A DNA stretch of 64,000 nt, from contig NZ_DAQC01000008.1 in the NCBI RefSeq assembly GCF_002502735.1, positions 162,599 through 226,598 on the forward strand, read 5' to 3'. A program made the position numbers and the translations under genes. The notes under the pieces are model-generated. The model worked only from the letters and a program-made list of their open reading frames with translations. It made no database searches and was not told the origin of the DNA. The DNA is from Methanoregula sp. UBA64 (GTDB lineage: Archaea > Halobacteriota > Methanomicrobia > Methanomicrobiales > Methanospirillaceae). Position 1 is the first letter of the stretch. The number at the start of each line of letters is the position of its first letter. Shown one piece after another: positions 18,301 through 26,076 of the stretch.

Positions 18301-18393
18301 GCGAGCGCCGACGATGCAGTAGGTGATGAAGCGATAACTGCAACGGGAATCGATATAGGAATGGAAGGAAAATCCTATATCAAACTCGAATAA
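15319..18393 (+). CDS. Large secreted von Willebrand factor A protein with Ig-like repeats
   Basis: 1024 residues from GTG 15319 (ATG 15328 is the alternative). Residues 1-26 are a signal peptide (RILIVLLGFLLLIGLCGADP). Residues about 30-480 hold at least three or four invasin/Big_1-like Ig modules, each with a G-x-x-V/A-T-x-N-x-x-V-x-F/L pattern (for example LAGATVNLALDNPALGSLVM). A VWA domain begins near residue 515 with the MIDAS motif VIDRSGSMG (Asp about 524) and continues to IIVMTDGDWN near 630. Residues about 640-715 are a Tyr/Asn-rich insertion. The C-terminal 280 residues are beta-rich, with no membrane anchor or PGF-type sorting signal. Probably a metal-dependent adhesin or tip protein of the neighbouring pilin-like structure (inference). 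Confidence 0.85.
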   Translation: MKGMHIHRILIVLLGFLLLIGLCGADPVPDQSSSLSTSATWIVVNHPSTITVIAHNTTSGSLAGATVNLALDNPALGSLVMTSPTTDASGIATGTFTAGTKSGAVNITATISKDGYSVTKTIPQYIDHDVPYTVRFDYDGEVTVDTETPFSMSFADYWGNPIDNKNPAATHTVSLHIGSVNNTAAFDKSGTFVQDITTNTDAKGNASVTVRTSIAGGENIIWMKPFGNIGDQYKTITSLTDAVPFSITQDVSPSPAMQPCDGAADHTFSFIYTLYDKHGNIAENQSLLLHTSWAGDKDTTFTSNDLGQVWLTYGPHQTAANISVTATSLTNSSVTATRFVEFYSTAPVNMQLTASPQTMGSLDAGSSLRANVSAEVTDIMGNPVKNESVTFTIGTPWYDGTYNVTAGPVWESTHSATVTGTTNDDGFATVKFMPGAFSRNKKDLNYNQQATGHVTVTAKWVNANGTEVIQNLQLNWKNYPYLSVDTSVNPLTVGVNDTVDLTIKLKGDGWALQPSPIDVNLVIDRSGSMGNNLAGKSGTPTRISIAKSAATTFINNMTEGQDRVGLFSFASDVSHDAALQTTFSPVKTAVSNLNSNGATATRDAIKKAIDDMVAHPNTDANAIRAIIVMTDGDWNYYGAPNGKGNGFSSWDYTLNNNVASWSGGVTDYNTYYYYTDLNGGYNHYAKVNVPNNDPNYGETTLYYYYTNANYYDNAELTNQNLSIYAKNHNIRLYFIFFASSPAAMSQSTLQSMANATGGFYQQALTATALNDAYKKIAGDLQEQAGVNTTMQVAFDNVNVSGVTLPGADVYQYVYDPTASSKITWQDGNTNVTDQTADWNDDHNLNFNIGTITLNQVWQADMRFRILKPGNIEVFSGSSVIFNNGTDRMDLPTKYVNVIPNLTNPGWSMQAIRLTDLAANTGGGKIVDTLPVTWNLTYPGNITKSATEQVFWSNDNKQSWHQFDTEFSGPCVNSIQGSTLDVRNLPSGTYWIRVKASADDAVGDEAITATGIDIGMEGKSYIKLE

Positions 18394-18429
18394 TCTTCCC
18401 TAATAACCACCAATTTTGTCAAAACAGTA

Positions 18430-18512
18430 TGCGAGAAGCAGGAGTCGAACCTGCGAACCCCTTCGGGAACGGATCTTGAGTCCGCCTCTGTTGGCCACTT
18501 AGATATTCTCGC
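18430..18512 (-). tRNA. tRNA-Leu (anticodon CAA)
   Basis: 83 nt without encoded CCA. Acceptor GCGAGAA pairs with TTCTCGC, discriminator A. The anticodon stem GCGGA/TCCGT carries loop CTCAAGA, with CAA at 18476-18478. A long variable arm (TTCCCGAAGGGG region) and T arm GGTTCGACTCC are present, as expected for leucine tRNA. No intron is apparent. Confidence 0.95.
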
Positions 18513-18625
18513 GTGTGTGCGGGATAATGTTGGCGACCGGAATACATAAGGAAATTGATTGGCAAAAGGGGATGTCTGCCCCGCAAGGATAATCTTTGTT
18601 CCGTGCCCAGTACACCAGACAACCA

Positions 18626-19810
18626 ATGTCGATCCCTCCCGTGCTTTCCCGCTTTTGTGAATCGGTCCGGCAGAGCAGGTACCGCGACGCTCTTGTCACC
18701 ATCCCGGTTATCGCTGCATTCCTCGTCCTGATGATCCTCTCGCTTGTCATGGGGGATCAGGGAATCGTCGGGGAGTTCGTTTCAGCCGGGGGAATGGTTG
18801 CCCCGTTCGTGATCCTTGCCCTCCTTGCATACCTCGGGGAGACTACCCGGTGGGTCCGGTACATCGCCATCCTCTGGCTCCTTGGCCTGCTTGCCTGTAC
18901 CGTCATTGTTACGTTCCTGTTTACCCTCGGGCCGGCCGGGGCGTTTTCTCCTGATCCCGAGGTAATGAATGCATGGATCGCATCGCTATCAGCGGGAAAA
19001 GTTGCTGTTGCCCTGCTTGTGCCGCTGTGTGCCGGGCTGGTCTGCCTTTTCGGGTTCTGGCGCCGGTTCAGGGTACTGCTCGCCCGTGTCCTCCCCATCG
19101 ATCCTGACTCTTTTGTCCAGACGATCGGTCTTGTTACGGTCACGGCCCTCATCCTTTTACCCATTGTCCCGCTTGCAGTTACCGGCAACGCCCCGTTCCT
19201 TGACGCAAACCTCCAGAACGTGCTCGGGATCGGGACGGAAGTGCCCGGATCCTCCGTCAACACGGACACCTTCACCCTCATCTGGACCATTATCGGCTCG
19301 TTTTTCCTGGTCGGGCTCTGGGTTCGCCGGGATATTCGGGGAACGCTCGACCGGCTCGGCCTTGTCCGGCCCACGCTCCGCCAGGTACTCCTGGCAATCA
19401 CCCTGGGTATCCTGCTGGTCGGCATCTTCACGGTGCTCGATAATCTGCTTGCCGGACTCTTTGCGGCCACGGGGATTACGATAACGGACGAGACCCTGGT
19501 CAACAACCTCTTTGCCTCGTCATTCACCCCGCTTGCCGCAGTTGTCGCCGCGGTTGCTGCCGGCCTTGGCGAGGAACTTGCGATCCGCGGGGTCATCCAG
19601 CCGCGTTTCGGGATCCTGCTCTCGGCACTTGTCTTTGCCTCGCTCCATGCGTACCAGTATGCATGGGACGGCGTGATCGGCGTGCTCCTTGCCGGCCTCT
19701 GTTTTGGCGTGTTACGGAAATATACGAATACCTCGACGAGCGCCATCTGCCACGGTACCTACGATCTTGTGCTGTTTGCCCTCCTTATGGTAGGGTTTAC
19801 TTCGATCTGA
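18626..19810 (+). CDS. CPBP family intramembrane metalloprotease
   Basis: 394 residues from ATG 18626. About ten hydrophobic segments. The C-terminal part has the Rce1/CPBP signature: GLGEELAIRGVIQPRFG (Glu-Glu and Arg), ALVFASLHAYQY (His), and TSAICHGTYDLVLF (His/Asp). Members cleave prenylated or other membrane proteins, or process bacteriocin-like peptides. The N-terminal half is a longer multi-span extension than in minimal members. No clear ribosome binding site; an in-frame TTG lies 30 bases upstream. Confidence 0.85.
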   Translation: MSIPPVLSRFCESVRQSRYRDALVTIPVIAAFLVLMILSLVMGDQGIVGEFVSAGGMVAPFVILALLAYLGETTRWVRYIAILWLLGLLACTVIVTFLFTLGPAGAFSPDPEVMNAWIASLSAGKVAVALLVPLCAGLVCLFGFWRRFRVLLARVLPIDPDSFVQTIGLVTVTALILLPIVPLAVTGNAPFLDANLQNVLGIGTEVPGSSVNTDTFTLIWTIIGSFFLVGLWVRRDIRGTLDRLGLVRPTLRQVLLAITLGILLVGIFTVLDNLLAGLFAATGITITDETLVNNLFASSFTPLAAVVAAVAAGLGEELAIRGVIQPRFGILLSALVFASLHAYQYAWDGVIGVLLAGLCFGVLRKYTNTSTSAICHGTYDLVLFALLMVGFTSI

Positions 19811-19933
19811 TCCAAAAACGGGGGGAGCAGTACGCCGCCCCGTACTGCATCTCCGGCCCGGCTCCTTTTCCCGCGTGAACCGGGAAAAACCGGAATTTTT
19901 TTGGAACAAAAAAAAGTTGCGGACCCGGGCGAT

Positions 19934-19957
19934 CCGGTTTTTTTCCTGAAAAACCGG
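19934..19957. terminator. Hairpin terminator between convergent genes
   Basis: CCGGTTTTT, a six-base loop, then AAAAACCGG: a perfect stem with T-runs on both strands, so it could stop transcription from either side. Confidence 0.5.
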
Positions 19958-20009
19958 AACCACCAAAAAAATTCACGCCGGAGCCGGAAACAGCGAGTCA
20001 GATGTACAT

Positions 20010-20039
20010 CCGATTATCGGATACGTATCCGATAATCGG
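20010..20039. repeat. Perfect 30-bp palindrome
   Basis: The left half is CCGATTATCGGATAC and the right half is its exact reverse complement. It contains two near-symmetric 11-mers, CCGATTATCGG and CCGATAATCGG, separated by ATACGTAT. Symmetry stops abruptly at both ends (T at 20009, C at 20040). Could be a paired operator, an attachment or resolution site, or a cruciform or terminator; the function is unknown. Confidence 0.8.
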
Positions 20040-20214
20040 CTTGCTAACTTACTCCCTTTTTTGGCCGGAAAAATATTTTGCCGGCATTTTCCCGGCACGG
20101 AACGGTATCTGCGACCATAACCCGGGCAAACCTTCCGGGCGAATATTCAGAACCAGGCCGGGGACGGAACAAGTGAAGAGGGCCCGGTACCGGGATGCTT
20201 ATCGCAACACCGGG

Positions 20215-23200
20215 TCACATGAAATCGGCAAGGCCCAGCTGTTCCTGCTTCTCCTCGCCAAACGTGGACTCGATATTCAGGTCGAGCACCTCGACCCGCT
20301 GCCGGCAGTATTCCGACACCTTGTATTTTTTCACCATCGCCCGGGACACTTCGAGGTACTTCTTGACCGAGCCCTCGTGCACGGTCGGGATGATGTTGCC
20401 GTTGCAGATACCTTTTCCCTTAAACTTCGTGCACTTGCCGGCAAGCGGCATCCGGCGGTAGCTCGTGTTGCACTTGGTGCACCGGAACTTCTGCTTGGAG
20501 AACGCGGAGAGGTTGCCCATCAGGTCGCGGATGAAGTGGGTGTTTAAGACCCGTTCTGCCACATCATCCGCATCGACCGCCCGGATCTTCTCTGCGAGAT
20601 CCAGTTCGGCATCGAGTTTCTCGGCCATGGTCTTGAGCTGCGTGTAGGTGGACTCCAGCGGGCCTGACGATATGTCGGAGGTGTCGTGGGTGAAGAAGAA
20701 CCCTTCCAGCTGCTGCGGGGTCCCGAGCCTGCGTTCCACCCGGTCGATGAGGGGCTCGACATCCTTTGCTTTCGCGTACGCGAGGCCGGCCTCGTAGAGT
20801 TCGCGCGGGTATCCCTTCCCGACATCCACGTTTAAGGACTCCTTGTCGATCTCCGCCGGGTCGATCCGGCTGGTGAGCACGAGCGGGGCGTCCATGGTCC
20901 CGCCCCGGTTCTGGGGCAAAAACGATTTGGAGAAGTTTAAGAGGCCGTCCATGAGGAGCATGACGCAGTCCTCATCGCCATCGCACTGGCCGGTGAAGAT
21001 GCCGTTTGCAACGAGCGTGTGGTCTTCAGCCACCGTCAGGCAGTACACCCGGTCTTCGAGCGTGGCAACCGTCTCGACGCTGGTGATCCGGTCGGTAATA
21101 ACGGCGTTTCCTTCAAAGACCGGCACGGGATCGCCGGCCTTGACCTCCATTGCCCGGATCTTCCTGAGGTACCCGACATCCCAGACAATCATCGCGTGGT
21201 CCGGGGTGACCGTGAGCTGCCGGCTGCGGGCGGTGGTAAACCGGAGGAGGTTTGGAGGCGCCCGGTGGATGGAGACCGAGGTAATTTTACGGATGTGCAG
21301 GGTCCCGGCGGTATCCACGGTCCGGGTGTAATAGGGCCGGACCGGGTCGGAGTAATAGGTACCCAGCCGGTCGATGCCGGGCTGGCTGATGTCGAAGTTC
21401 TCCATCACGAATTTGCGGATGGGGATCTTCGTCCAGTTCTTCCCGTCCATCACCTCGATCTCGGTATCGCCGAAGAAACAGTTCCGCCTCTTAGCCGCAT
21501 GGAAGAACGGGTGGGCGTAACCAACGTTTGCCCGGGTAAACCCGACAACCCGGGCAAGCACGCCGGCGCTCGTATGCGGTGCAAGGCCGATCATGAGCTG
21601 CCCGACAAGATCGTCCCGGGTCTTTACGTTATAAAATGCCGGAAGTCCGTAGAACTTCGTGAGCTCATCGTCGATGAACTGCGCGATCTTGATCATATAC
21701 AAGGCACAGGAGTCGGAGAGCAGGATGTCCTGCGGGTGCAGTTCTACGACCTGTTTCCCGTTCTGGAGATCGTAGCCGTTGATATCTTTGAGGTACCCGA
21801 GCTCTCGCATCTTTTCCACGCTCACGCATATCTCGTCCGGCCGGATATGGGTGAGCGGGAGATCGATCATATCGAAGCGCGTGGTGCCGTCCTTGAAGAC
21901 GTAGATGTCCTGGAGGGCACGGAGAATGCCTTTTTCCATCGCCTCGACCGTTCTCTCCTGGGAGATCACGCCCTTTACGCCTTTCACGAGCGCGATACTG
22001 TCTTTTTTTATCCCGAGGCGCCCCATTGCCTGCGCGTATTCCTCCTTTACGTTTAAGGCGATCCGCTGGCTGCACTTAGTGGGGACATCACAGTTCGGGC
22101 AGCGCGGTGTCATCATCTCATGCCCGCACTTCGGGCAGGTGTAGACCGGGGTCGTGTGCGTTTTGCACTTCTGGCACCGGTTCAGGTACGTGATCTCACC
22201 GCAATCGGGACAGCGCCGGCGGCCGACTTCAATCTCGATCATACCGCCCTCTTTCTGGAAATCGATCTCGGTCGCGCTGGCATCGGATTCCTCGGCATGG
22301 CTCGATGCTTCCTGGAACGAGCGCCGTGCTCCCCCGGACTCCCCAAGCGGGAAGAGGGCGTGGGGCGGCGGGCTCATCTTCCGGGGCTTGGACTTGCCGG
22401 GCCGTCCCATCCTCCCGCCGATCCGGATCCCGGACCGGGACCGGAGTTTCAAGCCACTCAGGTGCATGACAAGGTCGAGCTGTGCTGCATCGGCCGGCAC
22501 CGTGTTCCAGGTATCGCGTTTTTTCAGGTGCTCGTCGAGGCCGAGGCAGGCTGTAAAGGCGCGGTATGCCCGGATCCGGATCGTTCCGCCGCTCACCTTG
22601 TGCGGGATGAGCAGGATCTCAAGCGGGTCTTTGACCTCCGCGGTGAGCGGGATGACAAGGGCATCCTCCTCGATCTTTCCCTCCCGTGCAACCGTATCTG
22701 CGAGGAGCCGGATCTGGTCGCAGGTGATATCGTCCCAGAACCACGTCCATGAGGGGTGGAGGTACCTGCCGGTGGTGTGTGCGAGCGCCAGGGCCTCGGT
22801 CTCGTCCTTTGGCAGTTTTGTTCCCGGTTCCTGATCGAGCAGCCACCACTCCTCGCAGTAGCCGGCCGGGACGAGCGGGTGGTTGTTTTCCAGGAAATCC
22901 CCGTACGCGATCAGGATCTCGCCGACGTCAAGGATCCGTTCCACCTTTCCCATGAGGGTAAGCGCGGTCTTTTCATCGTCCACCCGGACCACGTCGCCCC
23001 CCTTGAGCCGGATCGTGGGCCCGTCGATCGTATCGACCGGTACAACCCCGCAGGCCTTGCCGGGCCGTTCGAGTTTCATCTGGGTGCCGACCGCAAGGAA
23101 CCCGCCCAGCAGGTACAGGGTTGCCGGGTTAAACCCGGCGGTGGCAAACCCGGTGTTCCGCGACCGCCCGTACCGGAGCCGGAAACCCCCTTTCCGCATC

Positions 23201-24141
23201 GGGTAGGAAAAGACCGGCCGGCCGCCGATGAGATCGCGGAGGTACTTGTCGAGCGGCTTGATACCCGGGGCATGGGACTCGGTCTCGGCTGCCGGTTTTC
23301 CCGCGCCGGCGATCAGCTTGTCCAGCCAGTCCCAGCCCTGCATGTTCATCTTCTCGACCTTGCTCTTGAGCTTGCGGGCCTTTCCCGCTATGCCCTCGGC
23401 AAGGACGAGCGCCATCCCGCCCCGGACGGCGTTTGTCTCGACCCGGGAGAGGTTCCGGTGCCCCGAGACCTCTTCCTTTTCCGTTGCTTCTCCGTCGATA
23501 CAGACCGGGCAGTTCTCCACGATCAGCCGGATCTCGGCCTCGCTCGGGAGGTACTGGAGGCTCATGATCGTGTTGTACTGCCGGATCTCCTCGATGTACC
23601 GCTCGATCTCTTCCTGCCGGGGACGGTACCTCCCGATCCCGAGCTTTGCCCGCACATAGTCCCCGACGAGCACGGAGAGTGCCTGCGCCGTCCCGCCGGC
23701 GCTCCGGATCGGACCGGCATAATAGATCATGAGATAGGTGCTGCCGTCGTCGTTTTTCCCGAGACCCACTTTTGCTATCCCTTCGGTCGGGGCCGAGACT
23801 ACCCCTTCCGTGAGCAGGGCCATCGCGGTCCGGATGGAATGGTCGAGGATCTCGTCGTTGTTCTTCTCCCCGAACATCTTTGCGACAAAGTCGTCGCCGA
23901 TCTTGAGAGCCGCCTCTTCACGGGACATCTGCGATTCAAGCTCGCGGATCCGGGCCGCCACCCCTTTGATCCCCACGAGCACTTCGACCCGGTCGGCAAG
24001 GTCGCTTGCAATCGGGATCTCGACTGCCATGCTGGGGTCGAGCCCCTGGCGCCGCGCCTCCTCTGCGATGGCGATTGCGCGGGACAGCCCTGCCATGAGG
24101 GTATTCCCGTACGCTTCCATCACCGGGGAGAGCTTGAGCAT
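20215..24141 (-). CDS. polC: DNA polymerase II large subunit DP2 (PolD), with mini-intein
   Basis: 1308 codons; 1143 residues remain after removal of the 165-residue intein. Catalytic subunit of the archaeal D-family replicative polymerase, partner of the DP1 exonuclease subunit. Seen: the N-terminal conserved region (MEAYGNTLMAGLSRAIAIAE), GPIRSAGGTAQALSVLVGDY, a middle zinc-ribbon region with CPDC, CQKC, CPKC and CPNC pairs, the catalytic block KRRN...CDGDEDCVMLLMDGLLNFSKSFLP, which is split by the intein, and a C-terminal zinc finger beginning CTKCNTSYRR. Start: ATG 24141 with a TATA-like element about 28 bp upstream. DP1 is not in the window. Confidence 0.97.
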   Translation of the reverse strand: MLKLSPVMEAYGNTLMAGLSRAIAIAEEARRQGLDPSMAVEIPIASDLADRVEVLVGIKGVAARIRELESQMSREEAALKIGDDFVAKMFGEKNNDEILDHSIRTAMALLTEGVVSAPTEGIAKVGLGKNDDGSTYLMIYYAGPIRSAGGTAQALSVLVGDYVRAKLGIGRYRPRQEEIERYIEEIRQYNTIMSLQYLPSEAEIRLIVENCPVCIDGEATEKEEVSGHRNLSRVETNAVRGGMALVLAEGIAGKARKLKSKVEKMNMQGWDWLDKLIAGAGKPAAETESHAPGIKPLDKYLRDLIGGRPVFSYPMRKGGFRLRYGRSRNTGFATAGFNPATLYLLGGFLAVGTQMKLERPGKACGVVPVDTIDGPTIRLKGGDVVRVDDEKTALTLMGKVERILDVGEILIAYGDFLENNHPLVPAGYCEEWWLLDQEPGTKLPKDETEALALAHTTGRYLHPSWTWFWDDITCDQIRLLADTVAREGKIEEDALVIPLTAEVKDPLEILLIPHKVSGGTIRIRAYRAFTACLGLDEHLKKRDTWNTVPADAAQLDLVMHLSGLKLRSRSGIRIGGRMGRPGKSKPRKMSPPPHALFPLGESGGARRSFQEASSHAEESDASATEIDFQKEGGMIEIEVGRRRCPDCGEITYLNRCQKCKTHTTPVYTCPKCGHEMMTPRCPNCDVPTKCSQRIALNVKEEYAQAMGRLGIKKDSIALVKGVKGVISQERTVEAMEKGILRALQDIYVFKDGTTRFDMIDLPLTHIRPDEICVSVEKMRELGYLKDINGYDLQNGKQVVELHPQDILLSDSCALYMIKIAQFIDDELTKFYGLPAFYNVKTRDDLVGQLMIGLAPHTSAGVLARVVGFTRANVGYAHPFFHAAKRRNCFFGDTEIEVMDGKNWTKIPIRKFVMENFDISQPGIDRLGTYYSDPVRPYYTRTVDTAGTLHIRKITSVSIHRAPPNLLRFTTARSRQLTVTPDHAMIVWDVGYLRKIRAMEVKAGDPVPVFEGNAVITDRITSVETVATLEDRVYCLTVAEDHTLVANGIFTGQCDGDEDCVMLLMDGLLNFSKSFLPQNRGGTMDAPLVLTSRIDPAEIDKESLNVDVGKGYPRELYEAGLAYAKAKDVEPLIDRVERRLGTPQQLEGFFFTHDTSDISSGPLESTYTQLKTMAEKLDAELDLAEKIRAVDADDVAERVLNTHFIRDLMGNLSAFSKQKFRCTKCNTSYRRMPLAGKCTKFKGKGICNGNIIPTVHEGSVKKYLEVSRAMVKKYKVSEYCRQRVEVLDLNIESTFGEEKQEQLGLADFM
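20986..21480 (-). other. Mini-intein (165 residues) inside DP2
   Basis: Inserted between KRRN and CDGDED at the polymerase active-site block. Intein block A is CFFGDTEIEV with Cys1; block B is TVTPDHAMIV (T-x-x-H); block F is RVYCLTVAEDHTLVANG; block G is IFTGQ followed by host Cys. No homing-endonuclease motifs fit between B and F. The last residue is Gln instead of Asn and the penultimate is Gly instead of His. PolII inteins of Pyrococcus are known to end in Gln, so splicing is expected to be possible. Confidence 0.93.
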
Positions 24142-24161
24142 ACTGCTAGATTTGGCGGGAC

Positions 24162-24176
24162 GAAAATTAATACTGT
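24162..24176 (-). promoter_or_regulatory. TATA element of the DP2 gene
   Basis: AGTATTAATTTTCG on the minus strand, centred about 28 bp before ATG 24141; no Shine-Dalgarno sequence lies between, which fits a leaderless message. Confidence 0.45.
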
Positions 24177-24224
24177 GGGATCAGGGGGTATCCCGTCTGA
24201 AAAAGGGGAGTAATGATCGGGGGA

Positions 24225-24761
24225 TTATTCTTTTTTGTCGTCATGGAGTTTTTCGATCATGGGGGTCAGGCCGGACTCTCCCATCTGCCAGAGCGTGAGG
24301 GTTGCACACGACCGGAGGATCTCGTCTTCGTCGGAGATGTGCCGGGTGAGCGGGACTATCGCGGGTTTTCCTATCCGGCAGAGCGCTTTTGAGAAAAAGC
24401 CCCGCAGTTCCTTGTCGTCGCTTCCCATTGCCTCGATGAGAGGCTCGACTGCCGCCTCCCCGAGTTCCCCGAGAGCCGCTGCCGCGTAGCGCCGGAACTC
24501 GAAGTCGCGGTTCTCCTTCATGGCCGCAATGAGCGGCGCAATAATGGGTGTGCCCACCTTGGCGAGAGCCACTGACCGGTACCAGCGGGGTTCGTCTCCC
24601 GTTGCCCCGGCAAGCGATTGGATCAGGGGCAGTACGGCGTCGGGGCCGGTCCGTGCGAGCGCGAGGACCGCCTCGTGCCGGTTGTCGATCGCGGGGTCGT
24701 CGAGCTGGCCGATGAGCGCGGCAATGCTCTCCTTGTCGGGGGCAGGGGTATCGGACGTCAT
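24225..24761 (-). CDS. HEAT-repeat protein (178 aa)
   Basis: Soluble alpha-solenoid of about five HEAT/PBS-lyase-type repeats, each with the pattern A-V-x-P-L-I-x-x-L/M-x-x-x-D/E followed by R-x-x-A-x-x-A-L-x-x-I/L-G (for example AAVEPLIEAMGSDDKELRGFF). Such repeats serve as protein-binding scaffolds; the partner is unknown. Encoded upstream of DP2 on the same strand with an 84-bp gap. A second, larger relative is at 33482. Confidence 0.85.
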   Translation of the reverse strand: MTSDTPAPDKESIAALIGQLDDPAIDNRHEAVLALARTGPDAVLPLIQSLAGATGDEPRWYRSVALAKVGTPIIAPLIAAMKENRDFEFRRYAAAALGELGEAAVEPLIEAMGSDDKELRGFFSKALCRIGKPAIVPLTRHISDEDEILRSCATLTLWQMGESGLTPMIEKLHDDKKE

Positions 24762-24841
24762 GGCTTAGTAATCCTGTCCTGATGTTTGCATGTATCCGTT
24801 CATCTTCTTTGTCATCCCGCAGGTGGTCCGATCCTCTGCGC

Positions 24842-25960
24842 CTATACCAGCCCGAGCCACCCCGGGACAAAGAGGATGCAGAAGAACCCGGCCATTAACG
24901 CCAGACCGAGCGGGAGACCGACTTTCGCCCACTCCTTGCTCGTGATTCCCATCTTCCCGGCCGCGATGATGTTGGGGATGTTCCCCTGGATGAGCATACC
25001 CCCGGAGATGAGGAGTCCCATCAGTGCGCAGGTGATCTGGGAGAGCGAGAGCGAGGGGTTGATCTCGGCGGCGGCAAGGGTCGCGTTGTCGAGCACTGCC
25101 GAGACCATGTTGACCCAGTAGAGCCCTGCGGAAGGGATCATGTCGATGTAGCCGGCAACGAGGGGCTTGAACCCGCTCCCGAGAAACGTCAGCGCCATGA
25201 TAAAGAGGTAAACTTTGCCGGCCCGGATGACGACCTCGCTTAGGTTTTCGCGCTCGACCGTGCATTTCAGGTTCGTCTCGTCAGTCTTACGCTTCTTGAG
25301 CGCAATAAGGCCGAGAATTCCCAAAAGTATCACGGCAGGGACAAGGTAGATCCCGATCGTATCGATCAAAAACGAAAACCCGGCATGGTACGGGTCGCCC
25401 GACAGCTTGGAGATCACGATGGTAGTGAGAGGTTCCCCAAGGGGCGTGAGCCCGGCGCCAAGGCCGATCGCAAAACAGGCGATTACCGTGATCTCGATCT
25501 TGCCTTCCCTTGGGAGGGGAAGGGAGTTGATAATCTCGATAAGGATGATCGCGGCAAGGATGGCAGAGATGATACTTGCGACAAGGCCCAGGACAATGAT
25601 AAGCAGGGGGACGATCACCTTGAGGGAGAACGACCCGACCATTTTGTTGATCGCCCGCTCCATCTGGTGGTGGAAGCAGTAGATCAGGATGCCCACGACA
25701 AGGACGATCTGGACAATCCCGATAGGGATGCCGCCGATCGAGGCAATGTTGAGCGGGCTCGTCAGCGCCTCGATGACGATAGCGGCAGTCCAGCCGGTGG
25801 TCTCCCCGTCTATCGTGGCAAATCCGGCAAGGGTCAGTGCCGCGACACCGCAGACAAACAAGAAGATCTCGAGGTTCTCTTCGATCTTTTTATTTACGAA
25901 CGGAAGGACAAGGACGAGACAGAAGATAACAAACAGGCCCAGCGTTACGAAAAGTTCCAC
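24842..25960 (-). CDS. DUF1646 family membrane transporter
   Basis: 372 residues from GTG 25960, preceded by GGAGTGA. Ten or so hydrophobic spans with the two-fold organisation of ion-transporter-superfamily proteins. Typical stretches are GLGAGLTPLGEPLTTIVISKL and the second-half equivalent SGGMLIQGNIPNIIAAGKMGI, both with the helix-breaking P/N motifs. Listed as a predicted cation transporter (COG4756) in methanogens; the substrate is not known. Confidence 0.85.
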   Translation of the reverse strand: MELFVTLGLFVIFCLVLVLPFVNKKIEENLEIFLFVCGVAALTLAGFATIDGETTGWTAAIVIEALTSPLNIASIGGIPIGIVQIVLVVGILIYCFHHQMERAINKMVGSFSLKVIVPLLIIVLGLVASIISAILAAIILIEIINSLPLPREGKIEITVIACFAIGLGAGLTPLGEPLTTIVISKLSGDPYHAGFSFLIDTIGIYLVPAVILLGILGLIALKKRKTDETNLKCTVERENLSEVVIRAGKVYLFIMALTFLGSGFKPLVAGYIDMIPSAGLYWVNMVSAVLDNATLAAAEINPSLSLSQITCALMGLLISGGMLIQGNIPNIIAAGKMGITSKEWAKVGLPLGLALMAGFFCILFVPGWLGLV

Positions 25961-26076
25961 GCGATCACTCCGTAATTATCAGTTTATTAAAAAACAGGAA
26001 ACCCCTGTATGGTGTACATGTCGGCAGCATGGAGGATAAGCCCTTTCTTGAGGGGGTCATTTCCGGGATAAAAATT

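Larger units (their letters stand above)
19811..20214. other. 404-bp convergent spacer with hairpins and a 30-bp palindrome
   Basis: No gene seen. Between the ends of the CPBP protease gene and the DP2 gene it has several A/T tracts flanked by CCGG, a perfect 9-bp inverted repeat at 19934-19957, and a perfect 30-bp palindrome at 20010-20039. A/T tracts with CCGG resemble those of the tract at 52560-53010. The region must contain terminators for both genes. Confidence 0.5.

Noticed and set aside
22756..24213. 485-codon open frame opposite DP2
   Set aside because: Shadow of the polymerase gene without recognisable domains.
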